64,000 nt of DNA, taken from Mycolicibacterium lutetiense (lineage in GTDB: Bacteria > Actinomycetota > Actinomycetes > Mycobacteriales > Mycobacteriaceae). Each line of letters starts with the position of its first letter. The first letter of the stretch is position 1. The translations under genes were made by a program, and so were the position numbers. Below, in pieces: positions 26,006-34,008 of this stretch. The notes under the pieces are model-generated. The model saw only the letters and a list, made by a program, of their open reading frames with translations, was not told where the DNA came from and made no database searches. Location: the NCBI RefSeq assembly GCF_017876775.1, contig NZ_JAGIOP010000001.1:496001-560000 (forward strand). Reading direction: 5' to 3'.

Positions 26006-27251
26006 CCGACTCACCGCGGTCGATGCGCAGATGTTCTGGATGTCGTCCAGGATGCCCAACGACACGTTCCTGCTCTACGGATTCGACGGCGTGCCTGCCG
26101 ACCTGCCGGCGGCACTCGGTGAGTTGGCTGCCCAGGCCCGGACCGCCCCGGACCTGTCGCAACGCATTGATGACACCGCGCGGCTGCACTACCCGGCCTG
26201 GGTGCCGTCGCGGGTCGACGAATCCCGGTTCGTAATACACGATCTCGACGATTCGAGCTGGTTGGGTTGCCTCGCGGCCGTGAGCGGGCTGGTGGACGAT
26301 CAACTCGATGCGGGGGTGTTGCCCTGGCGGCTGCATGTCTTTCCCGGAGTCGAGGGGATGCCCGGTGCCGCCGGTGCGGGCACCGTCGCGGTCCTGCAGA
26401 TCACGCACGCGCTCGGCGGAGGTGGGCGTACCTGCGGTCCGGCAGCCGTGATGTTCGGCCGCTCGGGAGCGGTCGCACCGGTGACCCCCGTCTACGGACA
26501 TCCCGCGATGCTGCCTTGGCGCAGCATCGAAGCGGCCCGTGCGTACCGGCAGTTGGTGGCCGACACCGAGGCGGGGCGGGTGCCACCGGCCGCGGCGACG
26601 CGTCCACCGTTGCGAACCAACGACCGTCCTGAGGGCATCTTCAGCATGCGTACGGTCGTCCGTGACCGGGCGCAACTGTCGGGTGCCACCGTGACGGTGG
26701 GTGCCCTGGCCGGGATCTCCGAGGCGTTGGCCGGCCAACTCCGTGCGCTCGGGACGGAACCATCTTCCCTGGGCGCAGAGGTCACCATGGCGAAACCGGG
26801 TCCGCGCCAGGCCTACAACCATTTCGGCACGGTCGGTGTGGGCCTGCATCCGTCGCTGCCGGTGGGGCAGCGCCGTGACGCGATCGCTGCGGAACTGGCT
26901 GCGCGGCGCGAACGCGCCGCGCACCCGGCGATGCGGGCGTCGGAGCGTGCGTTCGCCGCCACCCCGGCCCCGCTGTTGCGGTGGGGGATAAGCCAGTTCA
27001 ATCCCGATGCGCGGTCGGCGACCGTCACCGGCAATACCGTGGTGTCGAGCGTGAATTGTGGCGCCGCAGACTTCGGATTCGGCGGTATGCCGGTGCGCCT
27101 GGCGGCGGCGTTTCCCGGGCTGTCGCCGATGGTGGGGCTCACCCACTGCGTGACGGGTGTGGGGGACACCATCTCGATCAGCGTGTTCGCCGCGGAGTCG
27201 GCGATCGGGGATGTCGACGCCTACCTGGACCGACTCGAGGCGGCACTGTGA
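25995..27251 (+). CDS. WS/DGAT-like acyltransferase homologue with degenerate active site (Rv1125-like)
   Basis: The 418-aa protein begins ANRLTAVDAQMFWMSSRMPN, the opening motif of wax ester synthase/diacylglycerol acyltransferases. The catalytic HHxxxDG motif is replaced by THALGGG (in LQITHALGGGGR), so the first His and the Asp are missing. The C-terminal part retains SSVNCGAADFGFGG and LTHCVTGVGDTIS. It is probably inactive as a DGAT or uses different chemistry. It overlaps ephC by 11 bp, so the two are co-expressed. It matches Rv1125 by position. Confidence 0.68.
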   Translation: MRANRLTAVDAQMFWMSSRMPNDTFLLYGFDGVPADLPAALGELAAQARTAPDLSQRIDDTARLHYPAWVPSRVDESRFVIHDLDDSSWLGCLAAVSGLVDDQLDAGVLPWRLHVFPGVEGMPGAAGAGTVAVLQITHALGGGGRTCGPAAVMFGRSGAVAPVTPVYGHPAMLPWRSIEAARAYRQLVADTEAGRVPPAAATRPPLRTNDRPEGIFSMRTVVRDRAQLSGATVTVGALAGISEALAGQLRALGTEPSSLGAEVTMAKPGPRQAYNHFGTVGVGLHPSLPVGQRRDAIAAELAARRERAAHPAMRASERAFAATPAPLLRWGISQFNPDARSATVTGNTVVSSVNCGAADFGFGGMPVRLAAAFPGLSPMVGLTHCVTGVGDTISISVFAAESAIGDVDAYLDRLEAAL

Positions 27252-27264
27252 GGGCCTCGCGCGT

Positions 27265-27870
27265 CTAACGGCGCAGCATCGCGATGCCGACGTCCAGCGC
27301 GGACTCCAGGTAGCTGAGATCACCGGAGGCCAGCATCACGCTGACCCCGCCCTGAATTCCGGCCAGGAGCGCAGCACCCACCTCTTCGGCATCCAGGTCG
27401 TCGGCCATCTTCCCCTGCGACTGCATGTGCCGGATGCCCGCGGTGATCTCGTCATGCCATTGCCGTAGTAGGGCTTTGGTGACCGCCTGGGCGCCGGGTG
27501 TGGTGCGACCGATCTCCGACATCAGCAGGCTCAGGGGGCAGCTCTGTCCCTGGCGGCGGTAACGCTCGACCACGGCGTCGCGCCAGCGTTGCCAGGCGGC
27601 CCATGAGGTCAGCTCGCCGAGGTAGGGCTGCTGATCCTCCAGGACCATCTGGGCTTCGCGTTCGGCGACAGCGAGCAACAGTTGGTCCTTGCCGTCGGGG
27701 AAGTAGTGGAACAGTTGGCTCTTGGAGGTCTGGGTTTGGGCGCGGATGTCGTCCAGCGTGGTGGCGGCCACGCCGCGGTTGCGGACCACCGCCGCGGCAC
27801 CCTCGATGATGCGGTGTCGGGTGGCCTCGCCCTTGGCGGTCAGTTTATGGACTTGCAGGTCCATTTTCAT
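27265..27870 (-). CDS. TetR family regulator (LmrA/YxaF-type C-domain)
   Basis: The 201-aa regulator has a TetR HTH (ATTLDDIRAQTQTSKSQLFHYFPDGKDQLL) and a C-terminal domain resembling the LmrA/YxaF class (QGQSCPLSLLMSEIG, LRQWHDEITAGIRHMQSQG). The start ATG at 27870 lies 18 bp from the divergent SDR start, and a perfect 16-bp palindrome spans that gap and the SDR start codon. It very likely represses itself and the SDR gene. Confidence 0.85.
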   Translation of the reverse strand: MKMDLQVHKLTAKGEATRHRIIEGAAAVVRNRGVAATTLDDIRAQTQTSKSQLFHYFPDGKDQLLLAVAEREAQMVLEDQQPYLGELTSWAAWQRWRDAVVERYRRQGQSCPLSLLMSEIGRTTPGAQAVTKALLRQWHDEITAGIRHMQSQGKMADDLDAEEVGAALLAGIQGGVSVMLASGDLSYLESALDVGIAMLRR

Positions 27871-27881
27871 CGGCCTATATC

Positions 27882-27897
27882 TGGACTCATGAGTCCA
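27882..27897. promoter_or_regulatory. Perfect 16-bp palindrome, candidate TetR operator
   Basis: TGGACTCATGAGTCCA is fully self-complementary. It spans the SDR start codon (ATG at 27889) and lies 12 bp from the divergent TetR start, so a bound dimer would block both genes. Confidence 0.72.
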
Positions 27898-28662
27898 AAC
27901 GCTACGCGCTACACCCCTCTGAAGGGCCGCACGGCACTTGTCACGGGATCCACCGGCGGCCTCGGCGTCGCGATCGCCAAGGCCCTTGCCGGGCAGGGCG
28001 CCCTCGTCGTCGTCAGCGGCCGCAACAAGGAGCGCGGCAATGCCGTCGTCGCCGAGATCCGCTCTGCCGGTGGGCACGCCGAGTTCGTTGCCGCCGACCT
28101 CGGGGCCGGCGGGAATGAGGTGCGGCGCCTCGCGCAGCAGGCCGCTGAGGCTGCCGGCGGGCAGATCGACATCCTGATCAACAACGCCGGTGTGTGGGGG
28201 ATGCCGGAACCCACCGGTGAGGTTTCCGAACCGGCACTGCTGCAGTTGTATCAGACGAACGTCATCGCACCCTTCCTGCTGACCGGCGCCCTGGCGCCGG
28301 CGATGGCCGAGCGCGGCCATGGTGCGGTGGTCAACGTCGGGTCGATCACCGGTTTGGTCGGGGGAGACAAGTCAGCTCTGTACTCGTCGACCAAGGCGGC
28401 CGTGCATTCGCTGACCAAGTCCTGGGCGGTCGAGTACGGCCCCCGCGGGGTGCGGGTGAACGCGGTGGCTCCCGGGCCGATCGCCACCGAACGGGCTGCC
28501 GACGTGGCCGATGAGATCGCTCCGGTGCTGGCCCGCATCCCGTCCCGGCGCATGAGTACCCCTGAGGAGGTCGCCGCGGCGGTCGTGTTCCTGGCCGGTG
28601 AAGGCGCCGGCAACATCCACGGGACGATCCTCAGTGTGGATGGGGGTTGGGCGGCGGCTTAA
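27889..28662 (+). CDS. SDR family oxidoreductase
   Basis: The 257-aa classical SDR has TGSTGGLG, NNAGVWG, and a catalytic YSSTK after VNVGSITG. The terminal GTILSVDGGWAAA is typical of 3-oxoacyl-ACP-reductase-like SDRs. The ATG at 27889 sits inside the TetR palindrome and lacks a clear ribosome binding site, which suggests a short leader or leaderless transcript. DoxX follows 22 bp after the stop and may be in the same operon. Confidence 0.87.
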   Translation: MSPNATRYTPLKGRTALVTGSTGGLGVAIAKALAGQGALVVVSGRNKERGNAVVAEIRSAGGHAEFVAADLGAGGNEVRRLAQQAAEAAGGQIDILINNAGVWGMPEPTGEVSEPALLQLYQTNVIAPFLLTGALAPAMAERGHGAVVNVGSITGLVGGDKSALYSSTKAAVHSLTKSWAVEYGPRGVRVNAVAPGPIATERAADVADEIAPVLARIPSRRMSTPEEVAAAVVFLAGEGAGNIHGTILSVDGGWAAA

Positions 28663-28683
28663 CAGATGTCCTACATTCTGTTA
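28660..28683. promoter_or_regulatory. Inverted repeat between SDR stop and DoxX start
   Basis: TAACAGA (28660-28666) and TCTGTTA (28677-28683) are a perfect 7-bp pair with a 10-bp spacer. The element begins with the SDR TAA and ends one base before the DoxX ATG, in place of a ribosome binding site. Confidence 0.45.
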
Positions 28684-28684
28684 C

Positions 28685-29206
28685 ATGGCTTCCTCCGCTT
28701 ACGACACGGCGATCCTGCTTCTGCGCGTGGTGCTCGGCCTCACCATGGCTGCACACGGTTACAACAAGTTCTTCGGTGGGGGGCGGATCCCCGGCACCGC
28801 GGGATGGTTCGACAGCATCGGCATGAAGCCGGGCATGTTCCATGCCCGGGTCGCGGCCAGCACGGAAGTGGCGGCTGGGCTGGGGTTGGCTTTGGGGCTG
28901 TTGACCCCCGTGCCCGCGGCCGGGTTCGTGGCGCTGATGCTGGTGGCGGCCTGGACCGTGCACCGGCACAACGGCTTCTTCATCGTCAAGGAGGGCTGGG
29001 AGTACAACCTGATCCTCGCGGTGGCTGCGGTGGCGATCGCCGGTGCAGGCGCCGGTCGCTACAGCCTCGATTACCTGCTGTTCTCCAACTGCAGCTTCTA
29101 CCACCTGCTGAACGGCTGGTGTGGGCTGACCATCGCGGTCGTGCTCGGCCTGGTCGGCGGTATCGGCCAGCTGGTGATCTTCTTCCGCCCGCCCGCCAAG
29201 TCGTAG
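28685..29206 (+). CDS. DoxX family membrane protein
   Basis: The 173-aa protein has four hydrophobic helices and the DoxX signature LRVVLGLTMAAHGYNKFFGG near the N-terminus, then GWFDSIGMKPG and a VAAGLGLALGLLTP helix. DoxX proteins are membrane subunits implicated in quinone/redox or sulfur metabolism. In mycobacteria a relative works with SodA and a thiosulfate sulfurtransferase. The partner here is unknown. The start is the ATG at 28685. Confidence 0.8.
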   Translation: MASSAYDTAILLLRVVLGLTMAAHGYNKFFGGGRIPGTAGWFDSIGMKPGMFHARVAASTEVAAGLGLALGLLTPVPAAGFVALMLVAAWTVHRHNGFFIVKEGWEYNLILAVAAVAIAGAGAGRYSLDYLLFSNCSFYHLLNGWCGLTIAVVLGLVGGIGQLVIFFRPPAKS

Positions 29207-29283
29207 CTCGTATTCCGGCGCTCCTCGTCACAAACCGGAGCTTCGGCGGTTCCGCTGACTGGTCAGAATGACTACCCCGGGAC

Positions 29284-29297
29284 TAGAACACGTTCTA
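29284..29297. promoter_or_regulatory. Candidate KstR operator
   Basis: TAGAACACGTTCTA matches TNNAACNNGTTNNA exactly, and its outer arms TAGAAC/GTTCTA are perfectly complementary. It ends 11 bp before the start of the membrane protein gene at 29309. Confidence 0.75.
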
Positions 29298-29308
29298 ATC
29301 TGTGCAGC

Positions 29309-31048
29309 ATGGGTTTTCTCAAACAGGAATCTCCGGAGATCGACTTCGAGCAGTGGAGCAAGGGCACTCGCGCGCAGAAGATCGAGCCGATGGCGCGGCA
29401 CTGGGCCGAGGTCGGCTTCGGGACCCCGGTGGCACTGCACCTGTTCTACGTCGTCAAGATCCTGGCCTACATCCTCGGTGCCTGGCTGATCGCGCTCACC
29501 ACCACCGGGATCGACGGATTCACCAACGTCACCTCCTGGTATGCCGAGCCGATCGTCTACCAGAAGGTCGTGTTCTACACGATGCTGTTCGAGGTCGTCG
29601 GCCTCGGCTGCGGCTTCGGGCCGCTGAACAACCGGTTCTTCCCGCCCATGGGATCGGTCCTGTACTGGTTGCGGCCCAAGACGATTCGGCTGCCACCGTG
29701 GCCCAACCGGGTGCCGCTGACCAAGGGTGACAGTCGCACCGTCGTCGACGTCGCTCTGTACGGCGCGCTGCTGGTGGTGTTGGTCATCGCCCTGTTCTCC
29801 CAGGGCACCGGTCCCATTCCGGCGCTCGGCAGCGAGATCGGCGTGCTGCCGGTGTGGCAGACCGCGGCGATCGTCGGCCTGCTCGCCGTGGCCGGCCTGC
29901 GCGACAAGGTGATCTTCCTGGCCGCGCGCGGCGAGGTGTACGGCTCGCTGGCGGTCTGCTTCCTGCTCAGCGGCGCCGACATCGTCATCGCGGCCAAGCT
30001 GGTGTGCATGGTGATCTGGCTGGGCGCGGCGACATCCAAGCTCAACAAGCACTTCCCGTTCGTCATCTCGACGATGATGAGCAACAACCCGGTGTTCCGG
30101 CCACGGTTCATCAAGCGCAAGTTCTTCGAGCACTTCCCGGATGACCTTCGGCCCGGCCGGCCGTCACGTTTCGTGGCGCATTTCTCCACTGCCATAGAGG
30201 GTCTGGTGCCGCTGGTGCTGTTCTTCTCCCATGGGGGTTGGCCGACGGCGATCGCTGCCTTTGTCATGCTGGTGTTCCACTTCGGAATCCTGAGCTCCAT
30301 CCCGATGGGCGTGCCGCTGGAGTGGAACGTCTTCATGATGTTCTCCGTGCTGGCACTGTTCGTCGGACATGCCGGGATCGGGCTCGGTGATCTCACCAGT
30401 CCGTGGCCGATCGTGTTGTTCGCCGTTGTCGCAGGCATTGTGGTGCTGGGAAACCTGTTCCCGCGCAAGGTCTCGTTCCTTCCGGGCATGCGGTACTACG
30501 CCGGCAACTGGGACACCTCGCTGTGGTGCGTCAAGCCGTCGGCTGCGGAGAAGATCGAGAAGCACATCGTCGCGATCGCCAGCATGCCGGCCGCCCAGAT
30601 GGAGCGGTACTACGGCAGCCCGGAGATCGCCCAGATGTACCTCTACATGGGATATGCGTTCCGCGGCTTCAATTCTCACGGCCGGGCCCTGTTTACCCTG
30701 GCGCACCGGGCGATGGCCGGCCACAACGAGGACGACTACGTGTTGACCGATGGTGAGCGGATCGTCTCCACGGCCATCGGCTGGAACTTCGGTGACGGGC
30801 ACATGAGCAACGAACAACTCGTGGCCGCGCTGCAGAAGCGGTGCCATTTCGAGCCGGGGGAGGTGCGCATCGTCATGCTGGACGCGCAGCCGATCCAGCA
30901 TCAGACCCAGCAGTACCGCCTCGTCGATGCAGCCACCGGGGAATTCGAGCGGGGATACGTCAAGGTTGCCGACATGGTGACGCGCCAGCCCTGGGACGAC
31001 GAACTGCCGGTCTACGACGTGGAATCGGTGCCCGCCCCGCGATCCTGA
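29309..31048 (+). CDS. Large multi-pass membrane protein (DUF3556-like) under a KstR box
   Basis: The 579-aa protein begins MGFLKQESPEIDFEQWSKG and has about ten hydrophobic segments between residues 40 and 400. A soluble C-terminal domain follows (KIEKHIVAIASMPAAQMERYYGSPEIAQMY in parts, GDGHMSNEQLVAALQKRC). I recognise it as the actinobacterial DUF3556 type, with no defined biochemical role. The KstR-type box 11 bp upstream suggests expression on sterols. The ATG at 29309 is the only sensible start. The gene is monocistronic. Confidence 0.72.
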   Translation: MGFLKQESPEIDFEQWSKGTRAQKIEPMARHWAEVGFGTPVALHLFYVVKILAYILGAWLIALTTTGIDGFTNVTSWYAEPIVYQKVVFYTMLFEVVGLGCGFGPLNNRFFPPMGSVLYWLRPKTIRLPPWPNRVPLTKGDSRTVVDVALYGALLVVLVIALFSQGTGPIPALGSEIGVLPVWQTAAIVGLLAVAGLRDKVIFLAARGEVYGSLAVCFLLSGADIVIAAKLVCMVIWLGAATSKLNKHFPFVISTMMSNNPVFRPRFIKRKFFEHFPDDLRPGRPSRFVAHFSTAIEGLVPLVLFFSHGGWPTAIAAFVMLVFHFGILSSIPMGVPLEWNVFMMFSVLALFVGHAGIGLGDLTSPWPIVLFAVVAGIVVLGNLFPRKVSFLPGMRYYAGNWDTSLWCVKPSAAEKIEKHIVAIASMPAAQMERYYGSPEIAQMYLYMGYAFRGFNSHGRALFTLAHRAMAGHNEDDYVLTDGERIVSTAIGWNFGDGHMSNEQLVAALQKRCHFEPGEVRIVMLDAQPIQHQTQQYRLVDAATGEFERGYVKVADMVTRQPWDDELPVYDVESVPAPRS

Positions 31049-31060
31049 TCGGGAAGGCCG

Positions 31061-31852
31061 TCAGCGCATGACGTCGCGGACCTTGACGCTCTCGATGTCC
31101 TGCAGCATGAGGATCCGGGCAGTATCGAGATGTTTGCGCCAATGTGCCTCGGCGGCGTCGCCGTCGCCGGAGCGGATGATCTGGATCAGCTTGCGATAGG
31201 ACCGGATGAGCTTGTCGTAGTCGGTCTTCGACACCGGCCTGCGCTCCTTGAACAGGAAGGCGTGGTGGCGCACGGTGATCTCGTGCAGCATGCCGGCGAT
31301 GATGCCGAGGGTGGCGTTGCCCGACAGTTCCACGACACGGCGGTGAAAGTCGCCGGTGGTCGCGGCCAACTGATCCGACTGATGGTCGGCCGGGATGTGC
31401 TCGTCGAGCATCCGTTCCAGTTCTGCGAACGCCGCTTCATCGCCCTTCTCGGCGAGCAGGCGTGCGGCCATCGGCTCGATCGCGGCACGTCCCACCAGTA
31501 GATCGGCGATGTCGGCACCGGAGAGTTCGAGCAGTAGACCGGCCGGGCGGGCGACGATCTCGGGGCCCGGAACCCGCACCCGGGCTCCGGTGCGGGAGCC
31601 GCGTCGCACCTCGACCAGACGCTCGGATTCGAGCACCCGCACGGCCTCGCGCAGAGTCGGCCTGCTGACCCCGAAATGCTCCATGAGCTCGGCTTCGTTG
31701 GGCAGGAAGTCGCCCTCTTTGAGCTGGCCGTCGACGACCATACGCCGTAGTGTGCCCGCGACGAGTTCGGCGGTCTTCGGGGAACGGACCGGTGCCTGCG
31801 GTGCGATCGCGTCGGGGCCGATCATCGGCGCCAGCGGTGTGGTTCGAGCCAC
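31061..31852 (-). CDS. GntR/FadR family regulator (FCD domain)
   Basis: The 263-aa regulator has an N-terminal winged helix (GTLRRMVVDGQLKEGDFLPNEAELMEHFGVSRPTLREAVRVLE) and a helical FCD effector domain with FHRRVVELSGN and a late His that would bind metal. The GTG at 31852 is chosen for its GGGAG 6 bp upstream. It is divergent from a fatty-acid beta-oxidation-like operon, so an acyl-CoA-type ligand is likely. Confidence 0.88.
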   Translation of the reverse strand: MARTTPLAPMIGPDAIAPQAPVRSPKTAELVAGTLRRMVVDGQLKEGDFLPNEAELMEHFGVSRPTLREAVRVLESERLVEVRRGSRTGARVRVPGPEIVARPAGLLLELSGADIADLLVGRAAIEPMAARLLAEKGDEAAFAELERMLDEHIPADHQSDQLAATTGDFHRRVVELSGNATLGIIAGMLHEITVRHHAFLFKERRPVSKTDYDKLIRSYRKLIQIIRSGDGDAAEAHWRKHLDTARILMLQDIESVKVRDVMR

Positions 31853-31958
31853 CAGACACTCCCAGGTAAGACAATTTTGTGCTGGCCGGGTGGTCAGCTG
31901 TACAACTCAGTAAACCATCTGAATACCGCTGGATCGTCGCGATCGACCCCTACCAACT

Positions 31959-31983
31959 AGTAGGTTGACCTAGTAAACCTACT
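31959..31983. promoter_or_regulatory. Inverted repeat, candidate GntR operator
   Basis: AGTAGGTT (31959-31966) and AACCTACT (31976-31983) are perfect inverted copies with a 9-bp spacer. They lie between the divergent GntR gene and the thiolase operon, 70 bp before the thiolase start. Confidence 0.6.
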
Positions 31984-32053
31984 GAGTTATTTTCACCTCG
32001 AGTGCCCCATCGGGTCCAACCGGGGTAGCGCCCCACCCTTCAAAGGAGAAGTC

Positions 32054-33214
32054 ATGGCTGAAGCCGTCATCGTCGAGGCCGTCCGGTCACCAGTCGGGAA
32101 GCGCAACGGCGCACTGTCCGGTGTCCACCCGGCGGAGCTGTCCGCCCAGGTCCTCAACGGCCTCGTCGAGCGCGCCGGCATCGATCCCGCCCTCGTCGAC
32201 GACGTCATCTGGGGCTGCGTCATGCAGGCCGGAGAGCAGGCCCTCGACATCGCCCGTACGGCCCTGCTGACCGCCGGCTGGCCGGAGACCGTTCCCGGCG
32301 TGACCGTCGACCGCCAGTGCGGTTCCAGCCAGCAGTCCCTGCACTTCGCCGTCGCCGGTGTGATCGCCGGGCACTACGACGTCGCGGTCGCCGGCGGCGT
32401 CGAGTCGATGTCACGCACCCCGATGGGCTCCTCGCTGGCCAACGGCGGGCACCCCTACCCGGAGGCCTTCCGGGCGCGTTACGACCACAAGACCCCGAAC
32501 CAGGGTGTCGGTGCCGAGATGATCGCCGAGCAGTGGGGCCTGTCGCGCACCCAGCTCGATGAGTTCTCGCTGCGTTCACATGAGAAGGCCGCTGCCGCAC
32601 AGGATGCGGGCGCGTTCAAGGATCAGATCGTGGGCATCAACGTCACGGACGCGGACGGCAACAAGAGCACAGTGCTGGAAGACGGCGGCATTCGCCGCGG
32701 CGGCACCGTCGAGTCCATGGCCGCCATCAAGCCGGCGTTCAAGGAGGACGGCGTGATCCACGCCGGTAACTCCAGCCAGATCTCCGACGGATCGGCCGCG
32801 CTGCTGATCATGTCTGCGGAGAAGGCAAAAGACCTGGGGCTCAAGCCACTTGCCAAGGTGCACACCGCCGTGCTCGCCGGCGCGGATCCGGTCATCATGT
32901 TGACCGCGCCGATCCCGGCCACGCAGAAGGCGCTGGCCAAGTCGGGCCTGAACGTCGACCAGATCGGTGCATTCGAGGTCAACGAGGCGTTCGCCCCGGT
33001 GCCGATGGCCTGGCTCAAGGACATCGGCGCCGATGAGAGCCGCGTCAACCCCAACGGTGGCGCGATCGCGCTGGGCCACCCGCTCGGTGGTTCGGGTGCC
33101 CGTATCCTGACCACCCTGCTGTACCACATGCGCGACAACAACATTCAGTACGGCCTGCAGACCATGTGCGAGGGTGGCGGCCAGGCCAACGCGACCATTT
33201 TGGAGCTCCTGTGA
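32054..33214 (+). CDS. Acetyl-CoA C-acyltransferase (thiolase)
   Basis: The 386-aa thiolase has the nucleophilic Cys in VTVDRQCGSSQQS, NEAFAP, the catalytic His in ALGHPLGGSGA and the second Cys in TMCEGGGQAN. It cleaves 3-ketoacyl-CoA in beta-oxidation. From memory it is closest in style to FadA6-type mycobacterial thiolases. The start ATG at 32054 has AAAGGAGA upstream. The next gene overlaps by GTGA, giving a thiolase, crotonase and dehydrogenase operon. Confidence 0.92.
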   Translation: MAEAVIVEAVRSPVGKRNGALSGVHPAELSAQVLNGLVERAGIDPALVDDVIWGCVMQAGEQALDIARTALLTAGWPETVPGVTVDRQCGSSQQSLHFAVAGVIAGHYDVAVAGGVESMSRTPMGSSLANGGHPYPEAFRARYDHKTPNQGVGAEMIAEQWGLSRTQLDEFSLRSHEKAAAAQDAGAFKDQIVGINVTDADGNKSTVLEDGGIRRGGTVESMAAIKPAFKEDGVIHAGNSSQISDGSAALLIMSAEKAKDLGLKPLAKVHTAVLAGADPVIMLTAPIPATQKALAKSGLNVDQIGAFEVNEAFAPVPMAWLKDIGADESRVNPNGGAIALGHPLGGSGARILTTLLYHMRDNNIQYGLQTMCEGGGQANATILELL

Positions 33215-34005
33215 CCGACACCCAGCCCGGCGCGCTCGTAGAGAAGCGCGGCAACGTCCTGCTCATCACCATAAACCGGCCCGAGGCCCGCAACGCGATC
33301 AACGGCTCGGTCAGCATCGCCGTCGGCGACGCGTTGGAGCAGGCGCAGAACGATCCCGAAGTCCGCGCCGTGGTCATCACGGGTTCGGGCGACAAGTCGT
33401 TCTGTGCCGGCGCCGATCTGAAGGCGATCTCGCGGGGCGAGAACCTGTTCCACCCCGAGCATCCGGAATACGGATTCGCCGGCTACGTCAGCCATTTCAT
33501 CGACAAGCCGACGATCGCCGCGGTCAACGGCACCGCCCTGGGTGGCGGCACCGAACTGGCGCTGGCCAGTGACCTGATCGTCGCCGAGGAAAGCGCGAAA
33601 TTCGGTCTGCCCGAGGTGAAGCGGGGCCTGATCGCCGGTGCCGGCGGCGTGTTCCGTATCGCCGAGCAGTTGCCGCGTAAGGTGGCGAACGAGTTGCTGT
33701 TCACCGGTGAACCGATGACCTCGGCCGATGCGCTGCGCTGGGGCCTGATCAACCAGGTCGTGCCCGACGGCACCGTCGTCGACGCCGCACTCAAGCTCGC
33801 CGAGCGGATCACCGGCAACGCCCCGCTGGCCGTGCAGGCCTCCAAGCGGGTTGCCTACGGCGTTGACGAGGGCGTCATCACCGGTGACAAGGACGGCTGG
33901 AAGCGCACCAACCGCGAATTCAGCACGCTGCTGAAGACCGAGGACGCCATGGAAGGGCCGCTGGCATTCGCCCAGAAGCGTGAACCTGTTTGGAAGGCAA
34001 AGTAA
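33211..34005 (+). CDS. Crotonase/enoyl-CoA hydratase family protein
   Basis: The 264-aa crotonase has CAGADLKAI for the oxyanion hole and GTALGGGTELALASDL. The second catalytic Glu is in FGLPEVKRGLIAGAGG, but the first Glu position in the GGG loop carries Thr-Glu, as in some hydratase/isomerase variants. The start GTG at 33211 overlaps the thiolase stop. It likely hydrates the enoyl-CoA made by the dehydrogenase encoded 3 bp downstream. Confidence 0.88.
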   Translation: MTDTQPGALVEKRGNVLLITINRPEARNAINGSVSIAVGDALEQAQNDPEVRAVVITGSGDKSFCAGADLKAISRGENLFHPEHPEYGFAGYVSHFIDKPTIAAVNGTALGGGTELALASDLIVAEESAKFGLPEVKRGLIAGAGGVFRIAEQLPRKVANELLFTGEPMTSADALRWGLINQVVPDGTVVDAALKLAERITGNAPLAVQASKRVAYGVDEGVITGDKDGWKRTNREFSTLLKTEDAMEGPLAFAQKREPVWKAK

Positions 34006-34008
34006 GCC

